DNA of 64,000 nt from Cyanoderma ruficeps (Eukaryota > Chordata > Aves > Passeriformes > Timaliidae). The position numbers were made by a program, and so were the translations under genes. Positions within the stretch are counted from its first letter, which is position 1. The number at the start of each line of letters is the position of its first letter. The notes beneath the pieces are model-generated. The model did not search any database, was not told where the DNA came from, and saw only the letters and a program-made list of their open reading frames with translations. Below are positions 49,601-63,521 of the stretch, one piece after another. The stretch lies in contig VZDJ01007753.1 in the NCBI GenBank assembly GCA_008694505.1, forward strand, positions 20,708,606 to 20,772,605. The letters run 5' to 3'.

Positions 49601-52600
49601 AGTGAGGGTAACCCTTTTAGATATAGAGTTCCTAAATTAAAATGCAAGATTTGCTAGGATAATGGACAAATTTAAGTTTCCATACCCTGGAAAATAATTG
49701 ACCTAACATTTGCCATGCAACCAGAACACAACATTTGATTTGAAATATGTTATAGCTAAATGAAGTTATTTCACTCTAACATGTAAACAATGCAGAGAAT
49801 AAAAAGGCAGAAGCCAGGCAGATCTTCTTTCCTAGTAAACTAACAAAAGACAAGAAAGTTTTTCTGAGTTTCTCTGTTTACCTTTAGCAGTAGGAACTGA
49901 CACAGCACTCATAGCTACAAAGCAAAAAAGGATAGATCTGTTTCATGAATTAGAATCTACCTCTGAAATATTTTCTACTTTTCTAAAGAAAAGGGTGCCA
50001 AAACACGTTTTTAATTACTTTCAGAGATATTTTTTCTCATGTCTACAGCTGTCCCTTATTGAATTATTTAAAAAATCAAATGCAATCTCCTAGAAATCGT
50101 TCTGCTCAGAAGCAGTTTTTATATATCACATACTCGCCAATCCTTGACAGTTTCATTCGTTAGAATATTGGAATGAAAGTAACTGCTTCATAATAGAGGT
50201 TTTTGTTTCTGCTACTTATTCAGGTTTTACAATAAGTTCTTGTATTTAGAAACATGATTAGGTTTCAGATATCTCTAAAAATACCTAATAAAGCAATAAC
50301 ATTATAAAAATATAAACCACTGTCAATTGCAAGCTTTCCATTCCCCAAAACAGGCAGAATGGGATAGACTGAACCAGAAGGGTTATGTCCTTCTCTATGT
50401 GTGTATAAATGTAGCAAAATAAATGTCATTATGGAAAGACATAATATTAAAATGTGAAACTTCTAACAGTTTCCAACAGCAGTTTGAAGAGTCTGTGTAA
50501 AGGAAAGGATTCAGGACAAAATTTTTGGCAGTATTTGGTAGCATCCGTCAAGACTCATGACAGAGGACATACTAGAGACAACATGGCTAAAAGCATTCCT
50601 AAATACTGATCTTCAGCTGCTGTAAGACTTGTAGCAGAACCATCTGTATTGAAATATATATGCAGAGTCATTGGTACTTCAACTGCATGTTACAGGAACT
50701 GAGTATCAATGTTTGCACCATCTTGGTCAGAGCCTTTAGCTGAAGATCTTCCTGCATTCTGACTATAAGTAAAAAATGAGTACCAGGAGTATATGTTTAT
50801 AGTATTAGCAGTTCTTCTTCTAAATATTTGTTTACAGAAAAGCTAGCAGAATGGAAAAGAGATAAGGATATGTAGTTTTCAAATACTATTTTTTACCACA
50901 GAACACTCAGTTTCTATTATTCACTTTAACAGAACCAAATGCAACCTCCACATGAATCAAACCCAATCTAGGCAAGCTCTTGAAAAATAAATATATACAT
51001 ACAAAATAATGGACTACTCTTTGAAAAAGGCTATAACAAAGAATTTGATGGAGTTTAAGAGGAATCAAAGGACAATCATATAGATGTATGGACTTCCCAC
51101 ATTCACAGTTTTCTACAGTGATTCCTATAGATTTCAACTGCTTAACTAAGCCTTAAAGGGTATGCAAATACCAGGTTTATAGAAGTAAACATGGCATTCC
51201 ATAACAAACTTCTTTCTTCTTCATTTCTACAGACATCACAACAGGCCACAGTTTTCTGTATCCCTAGTCATATCACCTACTTTTAGACAGAATCCTGCGC
51301 AGTCATTAAATGGGACAAGGATTGTATGGAGAATGTAGAGCCTTTGTTTTTTCTCTTCGGTGCATAGACTAGTGGATTTATGCCAGAAATCATAGTCTGC
51401 AAGAGATAGGGCTGGTACAGTTCTGAAGGAAGCCAAAAGGAAAGTCACAGTCCTATGGCTGGTTGGTCCCAGAGAAAAACTGCAGTTGAAGATAATTAGC
51501 TCTATAATTAGCTCTATCTTCCTACTTGAAAACTGTAATGCATTAGTTACCTATTTTAAAATTCACATTATTTAGTCAGACAGCATTTCTAACTTCTGGA
51601 ATAGGCATTCTAGAGATTGCAAATCAATTTGTGTCAGTCTCTTATGTTTCTTTAGAAACTGTCTTGTAAAAGTACCAACAATTTGGAAATTATTTTATCC
51701 AGAATTTTAGTTAAAAAAAACACAATGTGTCCAACCATCAAAAAGCTTGTTTTCTGTACAAGAAAACAGCCCAAAAGGCTGCTTGTTGATCTCTAAAGTG
51801 TCAGGCCTGTTATGCTACAGAGTAGCATAAAAATTAGTTTTTAATCTATTTTTGCTAATAGAGACAACAATAACATTTTTCAAGACAGACATTACTTCTG
51901 TCACAACCTTATTAGTTGCATGTGAAATTCAACTATGGAACTTTGTCTCACATTCTGCAGCAGCCATCTTTATTCTTGGAGAATATTTAGAGTCACATAG
52001 GTGGATTACTGAGGAAAAATAGTTTGCTACTGAAATGGAAGATCAGTAAGAGAAATGAACCAGAACACTGCACATAAGTTTGTAATTAGGGACCTGATTC
52101 TGCAATAGTCTGAGTATTTCCTGAATGGTTTGGTGCTAAGTACCTTTAACTCATCAAGTGATGTCATGGGTTTAGTTTGTTCAATAACACAGCACTGCGG
52201 TGAGAGGAATGTACAGAAGGTTATTTAATAGGAGATGTGTTTCAATTGCTGTTCGAAGGCAAAAAATCAAGTCTCAGACAACTGGAACTTTTTGGTTGTG
52301 ACTGCACACATCCTTTGCCAGCCAAGTCATTAGAGCACCCCACCTGAATGAGAGAAGGCCACTTCATGAATTAAATGGCTGGACAAATGCCCAGCTAAGC
52401 ATATAGACTCACTTTCACAGTCAAAGCACCCTCACAGCATTAAAATTTGATGTTGTCCAAGCCACAGAGCCACTTTTCTTGGTACTGATTACAAGGATAA
52501 TGCGCAACTGTGTTGGTTGGGCTGGAAAACTGTTCAGATTGGCTCCGAGTTTGTTTTGCTTCAACTGTCTTACATGAAGAAGAAATTTCCCTCATAAATC

Positions 52601-54006
52601 CATATCTGCAAGCACGTTTCCTTATCACGCATTACGTCTTTACCCATGAGGCAGAATAACACTGTTCCATTTCCTAGAAAGCCCAGATCAACAAGTTCAC
52701 ATAAACATTGGAACAAGTTGGTATGATCATCTCATCCTATATGAAGGAGGAAAGAAACAATGAAATCACAGTGAATGATGTGTATCTGATGAGGTGTGAG
52801 TTCATCTGCCCAGGAGTTAAACTTTTTTCCTCATTGATTTAAATAGAGCTAGTAGGAAAAAGATATTTTACACTCTAAACTAGGTCTGTGAACTCTAACA
52901 AAAAAAAATTTCCAAAATTTCACCCCATCCCCTTGTGTCAGAAAAGGATTTTTGGATTCAGTGCATCACTGCTAAAAAGTGGTACAATAAAAGTTAGCAA
53001 GTGCTGCTTTGTTTGGGAAAGGACCGTTTAGAGTTTTAACAACAAAAAATTACACTATTTAGTTTTGAAGTCTAACAGTGGTGGAATATCAAGCTTATTT
53101 TATAGAATTTAATTATCATAGGAAATAAACTCACAGTATAAGAATCATATCCCCACAATGACAAATATAGAGTAGTAAAATGTTTTTTTTAATTCCTCAA
53201 TCTTCTAGTCAACCTCAATTTACAACCTGAAATCCAAAACCTTAAGGACTGTGAGCTTGTACCTCTGATACTTCAAAGAGTGCTTTTCTACTTATCATCA
53301 CTATTGCCTAAAGCATCAACGTAACCTGGTTTTTCACTTTCTTTTGCTGAACTGGCCATACCAGCAATGGCATACAGGTACGCAAACTCCCAGGTCTTTT
53401 GAGCACTGGTGAACCTTAAATGTATATAGAAGTTGTGAAAGGATTACTTAATAACAATTTCCATCTATAAAAAGCAATTTTGGGACATGCAAGTGACTTC
53501 ACATTCAAAATTGGTGTCAAATCTTCAAAAGGATCTCAAATTTTTATGTCTTATCAGAGTGAAAAAGATTTATTAATTTTTTTTTCCTCAAAAATCTTTT
53601 CCTATTTCTTCCTCTTTAACTGAGTGAAGGATGTTAAAATCTACTACATATACACACTTTGTTATGGATATTCTTAGTTTCAGTCCTCTTTCTGGTTTTA
53701 ATTTGAAAGTTGATGTTAATTCTATTTCTTATGGAATAAGACCCAGATAAGATGGGATTGAAAGACTATTTTTTTTTTTTGTAATTTCACCAGACCCTTG
53801 ATTCAGTGGCTATCTAGGTAAGTTAGAATTCAAAAATTTTATCCATTCCTTTTGCTGAAGTGTAAATTGCCATTACTCTTTCATATTATCTATTAAGACT
53901 TTTGTACCCATACAAACCTAATAAAGAATTTTCTTGTCAACACTTCACCCAGAAATCATATTTTGTACTTTATTATTGCTCCATATGAGGAACTTCTGCA
54001 GAAAAA
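43611..54006. other. Ten kilobases of AT-rich DNA without recognisable genes or transposons
   Basis: I read this stretch on both strands and found no CR1, SINE, RNA gene or domain-bearing frame. A TATA-like box (gctatataaaag) at 45885-45896 precedes a 62-residue frame, but nothing else supports a gene. The 120-residue minus-strand frame at 49133-49495 is AT-driven. A 12-bp attagctctat duplication lies at 51495-51518, and an AT-rich block at 45010-45055. Confidence 0.5.
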
Positions 54007-54113
54007 CCATAGAATCACAGAATAGTTTGGACTGGAAGGGACATTTAAAGGCCATCTAGTCCAACCCTTATGCAATGAGCAAGAATATCTTCAACTACAC
54101 CAGGTTTCTCATG
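54007..54113 (-). mobile_element. CR1 LINE 3'-end fragment
   Basis: Read on the plus strand it is an inverted CR1 tail: atagaatcacagaatag, tttggactggaaggga, catttaaaggccatctag, tccaaccctta, then tcttcaactacaccaggtt (the inverse of aacctggtctagtggaagg) and tctcat. The 5'-truncation point, near 54113, abuts the first copy of the 90-bp repeat below. Confidence 0.92.
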
Positions 54114-54203
54114 TTCCTACATGAACTGTTTCCCCTCACAGCAATGAAGGCAAACAGTTATTGAAAATGTCATCATTCAGGCATATACAGACCTTATTTC
54201 AGG
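54114..54203 (+). repeat. Unidentified direct repeat, copy A (90 bp)
   Basis: This block recurs at 55237-55325. The first 27 bases (ttcctacatgaactgttt and on) are identical, and over the full length I count 11 substitutions and one single-base gap, about 87% identity. It does not resemble CR1, SINE or simple sequence. It begins right where the CR1 fragment ends. Confidence 0.9.
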
Positions 54204-55236
54204 TACATGTAAGTAGCTCTGCAGATAATGAACAAGAAATTTATAGCTTTTTCAGTCACAGATGCTACATTCTAAGAGAGAAAAAAAAGTTGGTGAAGGT
54301 GTTCATTCCCAAATTATTAAATAAATTTCATTTAAATTGCTGTAATGGAAAACGATCTTTCTGTGAATTTTTAGAGTAATATACAGAGTAAAATATCTCA
54401 TTCTTAGTGCATACAAACTGATTCTTACTCCAGTATTCCTGACATTTTCCATTGTCCAAGATTTGTAGATAGAAAAGGATAAAAAGTTTTCATAAGAATA
54501 GCTATCATCAGGAGGATCAGAATCTGAACCCAAGTCCTTGCTCTGGATAAAGAATGTATAAGTAACCAGATATTCAGGAACGCTAGCTGTGGTACTGATC
54601 AGGATACCTCAGTGAAAGACTGTCTGACAAAACAAGAATCATTTAGACAAGACTCCAAGCTAGAAAGCACTTTCTTCAGATGTGATCAATAAGAAAATAA
54701 TTTATTATGTTCTAATGTGTATGTTCCTTTCAAGAAAACAGCAAAAACCCAGGGCATGGTCAGCAGAAAATATTTTGCAGGAGTTGAAGTGTTAAGTGAT
54801 GACTTTGTTACAAATCTTCTGCAAAAACAAGTAGAATTTGTGTATATAGTTCACCACAGCACACAGAAGAGATGTGGGGAGAAGTCTTTGTTCTTAAGGT
54901 CTCAGCATTCATTGACTGTTTCTTGAGAGGGACTTTAATTAATGCTCACTGTTTTATGCCAGCAATGATGTCCTCTCCTACCTCCCCCAACTGCACAAGC
55001 AAATTTTTTGTGACTGGTTTTCAAAGTGTTAGAACAAGTGATATCTGTCATTAGTTTCTTTCTAGTTCTGCAAATCAATTCAATATATGCAGTCCATACT
55101 GGGCTCCCAGAGATGCAATACAAGTGATTTATCAGCTACAAATTTGTCTAAAAGTGCCACACAGCACATTCAACACTGCTTTTAGAAATGAAACTCAGAT
55201 GTCTGATATTTAAAGTCTAAAAATCACTAGCTTGAC
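54204..55236. other. Spacer between the two direct-repeat copies
   Basis: About 1.03 kb of AT-rich sequence. I see no terminal inverted repeats, no coding region and no duplication of the flanks beyond the 90-bp block itself. Confidence 0.5.
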
Positions 55237-55325
55237 TTCCTACATGAACTGTTTCCCCTCACATTAATGAAGGCATATAGTTATTGAAAATTTCATTATC
55301 CAGGCACATATGAACCTATTTCAGG
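55237..55325 (+). repeat. Unidentified direct repeat, copy B (89 bp)
   Basis: This is the second copy of the block at 54114, in the same orientation. Sequence before it (actagcttgac) and after it (aaaagccaag) differs from that around copy A, so both borders are sharp. Confidence 0.9.
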
Positions 55326-57002
55326 AAAAGCCAAGTCTTCAAGTGATTAGTTTGACACCACCACCCCCTTCCTCTTCACTCACAAATCTGAAGGCAAACA
55401 CAGCCTATTCAGAGACTGAACTTTAGCTGACTCTTTTTTTCTTTTTTTTCCAAGTCATCATCCTCCAACTGCTTTGATGTTACAAGAGATTACATTGAGG
55501 TATGATTAGAAGGGATGCTGGAATTATGCCCACCTCTCCTCCCAGGATTTTTAAGAGAGATGTGAGTAGAACTTTCAGACTTTGGCTAAAGATGAAAGAC
55601 TCTAAAAATATGAAGTGTGGAAACATGAAGAACTCACCACACTCTCTGTAATCAAGTAGAGCCCTCACAATTTTCTTCGGTGCAATATCTCACATGAGAA
55701 CCTCCTCAAAGGAAACAGAAGAGTTTAAAAAAGCACATTTAGTATCAGATGTCTAGTTCTATTTTGCAAATAATCCAGATAGTGAATGGTTTTGCTCAGT
55801 TCTTCAACTGAGATTAAAAAAATTTAAAAAATTTAAAATACCTGTTTATTCATAAAAATAGGGTTTGAAGATTAGAATCTTAGCAGGCTTTTGCTACCAA
55901 GTATTTTGTCATGAAACAGCCCCTCTCACCAGTCAATAAAGACAGCAGTTGAAATACAGTACCCTGCAGTGCGATGGTATGCATTATCCCTGAGGAGTAA
56001 ATAACTCATACTCTTCCAATACCATCCAGGAGCTGGAACAAAACCCTGTAAGATGCAGGTCCCACAACCCCATCAAAAGTCTTTGCAGAGAGCAGTTGCT
56101 CTGTTAATCTTTACCCACACCTCGTCTCTCATGTTTCGCAAAGCCAATCGGAAAAAAACTTCCGAATGTATTTGCATTAGGAGATGGTCTTTTGACTATA
56201 TATTGCAACCAGCAATAGAATTGCTGAACATACAATTAACTAGCAAATGAATAAGTACAGCATTTAGGGAATTATTTTTTAATAGATAATAAAAGTGCTA
56301 AAATTAAAATTTCCTCAGTCTATCAGAAAATTGTTTTATGCAATTACTACATGATAAAACTAATCCTCACTAAGACCTGTTGAGCAAGCGGCATTAATCC
56401 TGCATTTTGACCATCAGCCAATGTAAAACTTTGCTCAGATTAACATTTAATAATACCTGCGTTGGGAAAAAATTTTAAAAAAATATCTAAATGCGATAAT
56501 CTAGTTTTAATTTGCCATCATTTTTTCAGATCACCAAAAATAGTAGGATGTCAACAGAAAATATCTGTTCTTCATGTTTTATGAGTGCTATAAGTACAGA
56601 GCTGAACACATTGCTGCATAGGGTGCAGAGTTGTCATGCAAAATTTTTTTCCATAGTAGACGGGGGTTTTCCTGTTTGATGCCTCAGCACAAATCTCACA
56701 CAAAATTCCATAAGGATTTTCCCAAATAATTTCAAAGCAGTCCAGAGAGAATAAGGCTTGAACAAAGGATTGAGAGTCAGCTTTCTGTTTATGTAGCTCA
56801 ACTTTATTTTCTGTATGATTTTGGTCAAGATCACAGGTATGCATCAGGTTACTCACCAGAATTTCAAAGGACCATGCAAAGTAGGGAAACTAAGACTAAT
56901 TAAAGAACAAATGTGCTGTTCTTATTACCAAGCCAGTGATGCCTTAACTGTAGCTCATCAGGATATCCAGCATTTCTCACACTTACAAGCAGTAAGAGAG
57001 GT
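55326..57002. other. Non-coding stretch
   Basis: Pyrimidine runs occur near 55432-55452. No gene or transposon was recognised. Confidence 0.5.
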
Positions 57003-57055
57003 TTTGACTGGACTAGATGACCTCTTGAGATCTTTTCCAAACCACCTGATATCAT
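57003..57055 (+). mobile_element. Probable decayed CR1 3' end
   Basis: ttttgactggactagatgac, ctcttgagatc and ttttccaaacc resemble the CR1 block tggactagatgacctcttgaggtcccttccaacc. The terminal attctatgatt is not clear and only about 50 bp match, so the call is weaker than for the other copies. Confidence 0.55.
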
Positions 57056-60000
57056 AAAAAATGTCACTTTCCAAATGTCATGTTGTTTAGTAGTGCTGGT
57101 TATAGACCAGAAGTAATAAAAACAGTAATTAAAAAAAAATACAATTAGACTTTCCCATTTAGTAAGATTTGGCTAATAAATAGTTTTTTTCCATATTCAG
57201 GTAAGCAATCTTTTCTAAATTTATGACTATTCAAAGTGCTGATATTTAGTCTATGTTCCCTGAGGAAAAAAACCCCAACCTATCAAATTCCTAATACATT
57301 AGTGGTGTTTATAAAACTCAAAATGTGGTCTCTGAGTAGTACACAATTCACAGCAAAATACTCCTAAGTTTGTATATTTCATTATCACAGTGAGAAATAC
57401 CAAAATAATAGCCAGAATAACTTTGAAGAACTAAAACAGTTCCCTCACACTGATTGACAGGGTCATTTAAATATAAATTTTTTGTGATTTCATCTGTCAA
57501 TTAAGTAATCTAAGATTTATTCCAGAAGCAAATAGGAAGCTATGAAAAATCAGGCAGTTACATAAACTGTCCTTTGTTCATAAACAAATGAGAAGGAAAC
57601 AAATATTCCAAGATTAAGAACACATAATGAAAAATAAGTGTACTGGTAAAACAGCTGCTCCTGAAATAACTGATCACTTGTCTGAACTTTTGAGTGGGCA
57701 GATACTGGAGTGCATGTTAGTGTGATTGCTCCTGACTAAATCAGCTGCAGTGAAAACTAGGCTTGCAATAATAAAGATATATATTAAATTATTTACCATT
57801 TGCCAGCCACTATCCTCAGTTCCTTATATTATGCCAGAATTCCTGGAGCCAACTCTTACTTTTCCCAAGGCTTGAGTCTGTATATATGAAGGCAATGGGT
57901 ATCCTGCTCTTGACTTCAAGTGGAAAATGACTGTTCTGAACTTGATTTACCTAAAGTATGAAAAAATTCTCAGCTGTTTATCAGGGCTAACATTGTATTG
58001 TTATCCTCACTAAAACCTTTGCCCTTACTCACCAACTACACCTACAGTCAAATGGTCAAAATTTGTTTTTAATAACAGCTGTGAAAATCCAGCCTGCCCT
58101 GAAGCCAGGAAAGAGGCATAGATCTTCACCTATGAAATTTCCAGGAGGAAGCTCTAGCAAGAAACATCCAAAGGACACTGTCCCCTCCATAGCACTGCAA
58201 CTGAGCAGAGATTGAACCATCTCAATAGCTGTGGCTCCTACAGCAAGCACTGACATTGATGCAAGACTTTTTCTTGGACAATTCATCTTCAGTAATTCTC
58301 AGAATGAACTTTTCTGACAAAGGCAATGTCATTTGGAATCACTTGGGAAGAATTTTTAGAGGGGAGAAAAAAAATATTCCTTCACACTCAATATGCATTT
58401 GGCTTTTTATGACTGCCTCTTCTGCCAGAATGGTATCTGTATCACAGAAAACCTTAAAATACCAGTCAACCAAAGATGGTTGTTGCACTAAATTTCTCGA
58501 GGAACTCTGCCTCATAATTCTATTCTGAATTTTCATAGAAGAAAAAGTGGTGATATTTGTTTTCCTTCAAAGTCTTTTTTGACAGTGCTGGGCATCCAAA
58601 AAGGAGTAAATTGCAATAAGTACATTTACATTACATAAGTACTGATAATCTCAGTCTTGACTGCTTCTGTATTCTCTTTTAAGCTATAAATGAAAGCATG
58701 CTTTGAATCAGGAATTCCCAGCTTGGAGCTGAGTGGCCCTGACTGACCTCTCACAACTTTCTGCACAGCTTCTTCAGGAAAGTAGCAAGTGCCCAGGAAG
58801 AAATCTCTCATGTACTGATCAGGAAATCCTGTAGGATGTTGGTGTGAGGGCCTTCAAGAAGGCAGTTGAGAATTAAATTCAGAATATGCTTCAGCTACCA
58901 TATTCTGTTCACAAAGGAAAAGATAAGCCTAACTTGTATTACAACAAAAAATGACATGAGCAACTAACTCCAAGAGGCAATTTAGTGCTGCAGATCCTGT
59001 ATAAGAGGATCCATCCCTGTAGGCTGGAGGAAATAGTCTGAGGAATGGGATTTGAGATTTCCCCTCACCTCAGATTAGATATTGGCTGAGATTCCTTCTT
59101 AGTGATAGATTTCACTTCAAACAATTTCACAATTTCACTTCAAACCCACTATTTAAGTTGCGTAGTAATAAAAACTGGGTTCTGTAGAGTAATCCACGGG
59201 GAAAGTTCTTAAAAAACTAAATTTTATGGTGTCAGACTTTATTGAATATAGCCTCTAATTTATTTTTCTTTTTTATTACCAAATAAAAGAAACAAACAAA
59301 AATCATCAAGATATTTCCAGCATAGAAATAAAGCTCTATGTATTATTACTTTAATCAGCTAGAGCAGAGTAAGACATACTTACCTTTCTAAGGTCAGTCT
59401 TGGTTTCTTTGAATAAAAGGAAGACACAAGACGAGCAAAGTATTTGTAACAAAAAATGTTTAGATAAATTTCCTAAAAGTTATTTAATCTCACGGGTGTA
59501 CATTTTTTATTAAAAGCTTGTAAAATAAGATAGGAGTCCAGCAATTAAAAAGATTTGACAGTGAAAATTCTGTGGCTGCTCCACCCTGTCCTAAATGTTA
59601 CCATGAACAGTAGCAGGAAGGCATGTGTGCTCTTAGAACAATTTCTTCTTGTTTACAATTGCAGTAGGCTAAAATGAGTCATCATTCTGTACAAAAAGAT
59701 AACTATGTGCTCACAAAATATGTTTTGGTGCTATCTGAAAAGTTTGTCAGAATGATATATGCAATTTCTCTGAATACAAATTTGTAAGTCATGATGCCAA
59801 CAAAAATGAAAAGATAAACAATTTCTTGGGATTCTGTTTCATGCTGATAACCTAGAGGACAATATCTATTTTTATTTGCAGCTGCTCAAAGGGCAGGTGT
59901 TATAAAACTAAATTAAGATCATTGCAATATTTGTCTCAGGAATTTCTGAAATAGAACATTTTCTAGGGTTATAAAAATTATATGTAGCATTTCAGAAAAT

Positions 60001-62965
60001 GTTAACAATTATTTTCATCATTAATTTCTTCTTATACACATAATAAATATAGAGTTTTTACAAAAAGACTCCTATATTAAAACATAAGCTGTAAAGATAT
60101 AATTTTTAAGTTTCCTGTACTAACCATAAGCCTGACAGTTTTAGTGAAAATTCAAAGGCAGTTGAATAAAACAAGCACTTTGTGCTTGAAAATAACTCAA
60201 AAATTTTGTTAAGTGTAATTCCGCTCAAGTTACATTTTGGCAAGTATTATAATGTCTATATAAATACTATATCTTTTCTCAGTTTAATAAAAAATTTTGC
60301 TTTTCTCTTGCCTTTAAAAACTACCATATATTTCAGTAACTTTTGAAATGAGTCAGAGAATAATGCACACAACACATAAATACAAACTTGAATAAATATT
60401 TCAAAAGATCCATGAAGGATTTAATCTATTCTTCAACCTCAGTGTTGAAACATAAGCTGACTTCAGTTGAAAAAAATGAGGTCAGGGGTTTAAGACAAAG
60501 AATGAACCATACCACTTGTCTGAAAACTCAGTGAAGTAGATAAAGAGGCTAAAATCTTTGCTTCAGGAATGGAAAATCAAACAGAAAGGAGACATGTTCC
60601 TTCCTGTAAGTATTCTCCATGAAACAAGCTGTTAGAAAGGTAAATCCCGTGTACTTTAGCAAATATTCCAGGAAAGAGTATTTGTGTTGTGTGGTAGAGG
60701 AGAGCACCAACTAGAAGAGGGCTTTTGACTTTCTTTGAAGGTCACAAAAGGGACAGAGCAACAAGGACTTTTAGAGCAGAATATCCTGTCACATCAAAAC
60801 CAAATATCAAAACACACTAGAAAGTACAGAGACAAAAGCATTCAGAGCAAGCTTGCCAGTCATTTCTCTGTTGACCCAAAAATTTCCATATAAATGAGGA
60901 ATTACCTAAACAACCATATCAGGCCTATGGTGAATGCCATTTGATCTGAATGAAAATACTAACTCAGATCTGAGTGCAACCCCTCTGATGATATTAAAAA
61001 TGCTCTTGTTTTGCTGTGGTTTACATAATAAGAAAACACACAAAGAAGGAAAACAGTCCTTACCTCTGTGAAAATCAAAATTCAATGTACCCAGGAGTTG
61101 TAAAATAGCACCTTTATTTCTCACTGTATCTGGACCTACATGCAGGTACAAATTAGGAAAACGAAAATTTTAGTTGAATGAATGGACAGTTATCAGAGCC
61201 TCCTATTTCTATTTAACTAAGATTAATTTAATGAGTATAAATACTAATATTCCCATTCCCAAAAATTGTGTAGAACATGAATTTTAAGAAATTGAATGGG
61301 GTCAGAAGTGTTGGCTCTTTCCCTGTGTTTGCTGTCTTTTCTCCACGGATTTGGCAGTGAAGTTCATTAAGTTCACAATAGAAATTTCTGCTACTTCACA
61401 ACACATCTCATTATGAAAGGGATTTATAAAACCCATGCTGATTGTAGCAATGGGGGCTGTCTTACAGAAAAAGGACAGGTAAGATTCCTAGATTTTCAGG
61501 CAGACTGTAAATGAGAGCAGAATGGGAAAAGACTCGTTAAATTCTCCATATAAAGTTCCCTTTAGTCACTTTGACCTCTCACTGCTTGAAAAATCACATC
61601 AAAGATTATTTCAGAGGGCTTTCTCCTCAAAAAAGGTGTTCAAACTTTCTGAGGCAAGTCACTAGAGTTTATGTGAACTACAAAACATCAATGAAAGCAG
61701 CATGTTCAAGAAAACAAATTATAATCAACTTTCATTGCTATTAAAACACATCTGTTTTGGCTACTTGGAATGCAAATGGAATCCCATGTGAATTAATGTG
61801 TAAAACCAGCCAAGTTTAACAAGAGTTTATGACTTTATTTCCAAATTAACTGTCGTAAAAAAGACTTTATCATTGCTTTGATTTCTGTTCCACACAGAAA
61901 AGTTCCTTAGGTTTTTGCAGACTAAATGTGAGAAAAGAGACAGTATTTTAAGCAAAAATTTAAAAGGTGGTGTGCCTCATTGTGTCATAGATATACATTT
62001 TACTTTGAAGAAACGTCTTATCAATTTATAAGGAGGAGGGTGTGGATAAAATGCAATCACTTGCCCAAACATCCCAGTAACCCACCTTGAAAGAGATGTT
62101 CATTTCAAAGACAAGTTAGAATAAGTCAGCAAAAAAGGAACAACAGAGAAGAAAAGGAGACAGAAAAGAGACAGAAAAGAGCTGGAAATCCTTAAATTAA
62201 ATATTAAATTCTTCTCTCAGAAAGTTGATTGTTGATTTTACAACATCAAAAATATAAAAAACCTTACATAAAAAACTTAATCGCTCTATTCTGCAAATCA
62301 TACTGTTTCTTGAGAACATGTGTATATGTATTGGGAATTAGGGAAGAATAGGCACAGATTTTTAAGCAGGAAGCAGGAAGGCTGTATAAATATTACTTCC
62401 CTGACCACTATCTGAAAAGCTCCACTCTGATCCTTAAATTTTTCCAGAGCTTATAAGGTTAGGTCTCCTGCAAACAGTTTCGTATTCAGTTGTATATAAA
62501 GCTATTTGGAAGAGAAGATGAGTTTACTTGCACATTATAAATTAATGTAATAGCTTTTATATTTTTTTCAGTCCCAATTAGCTTTCCACCATACAGTGCT
62601 ACACAGATGTGTACTCACTTCTAATGAGATACCTGTTTTTATTTATATGTATATATGTATATTTATGAATGTATAGGTTGGACAGCTATACTTATAAAAC
62701 ACAATTTATAGGGAAATATCAAACTGACCACAAGCATTTCAGGAGTCCCAGGAATTTTCCAGTCTACAAATCAAAACAAAAAGGAGAAAAGTAGTGGACT
62801 TAAGAGGCTGTTGCCTTGTAGTGTTTTACGTTGTTTGAACAATTCAATGTTTCATCTCTAATAATTCTTAGGAGTGCTTATTCTTCCTATTACTCAAAAG
62901 AGATGTCTTCCCCAGGATTTTCTGCTTACCTAAAGCTAGCAGAAAGCTGGCTCATGGGGGATTAA
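57056..62965. other. AT-rich non-coding stretch
   Basis: No gene or transposon was recognised. A spaced direct repeat of atttcacttcaaac occurs near 59109-59148, and a TA/TG-rich simple tract at 62641-62676. A tandem agagacagaaa pair lies near 62158-62179. Confidence 0.5.
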
Positions 62966-63521
62966 TGGGCTGCATCAAAAGACATGTGGCCAGCATGACA
63001 AGGCAGATGATTCTTTCTGCTCTGCTCCTCTCTGGTGAGACCCCGGCACAGGAAAGACATGGACCCGCCTAGAGGAAGTCCAGAGGAGGGCCACAGAGAT
63101 TATCAGAGGGCTTAAACACCTCTCCTTTGGAGACAAACTGAGAGAATCAGGGTTGTTCAGCCTGGAGAAGGCTCTATGGAGAACTTACTGCAGCCTTCCA
63201 GTATGTAAAGGACACCTATAAGAAAGATGGGGGCAGACATTTTAGCTGGGCCTGTTGAGATAGGGCAAGGGGTAAAGGTTTTAAACTGAGAGGATAGATT
63301 TAGACTAGATACAGGGAAAACATTTCTTACAAAGAGGGTGGTGACACACTGGGAACAGATTGGATGAGGAGATGGTATGTGCCCCATGCCTGGAACCATT
63401 CCTGGTCAGGTTGGATGGGGTTCTGAGCAAGATTACCCACTGAAAACTCCCCATTACAGGAGTATTGGACTAGATGGCCTTTAAAGGTCCCTTCCAACCC
63501 AAAGTATTCTATGATTCTGTA
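62966..63521 (+). mobile_element. CR1 LINE, ORF2 C-terminal part plus 3' end
   Basis: The longest CR1 tail in the window. It opens with gggctgcatcaaaagacat (ORF2 GCIKRHVAS), passes ccagaggagggccacagaga, cagcctggagaaggctc, gccttccagtatgtaaagg ([12 protein letters not shown]) and gagggtggtgacacactggg, and ends with actagatggcctttaaagg, tcccttccaaccc and tattctatgattctgt. About 35 bp of the family sequence (the HLEYCVQLWGP-encoding block) is missing at about 63042-63050, where gagaccccg joins directly to gcacaggaaag. Further small indels and stops disrupt ORF2. It is 5'-truncated and dead. Confidence 0.96.
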
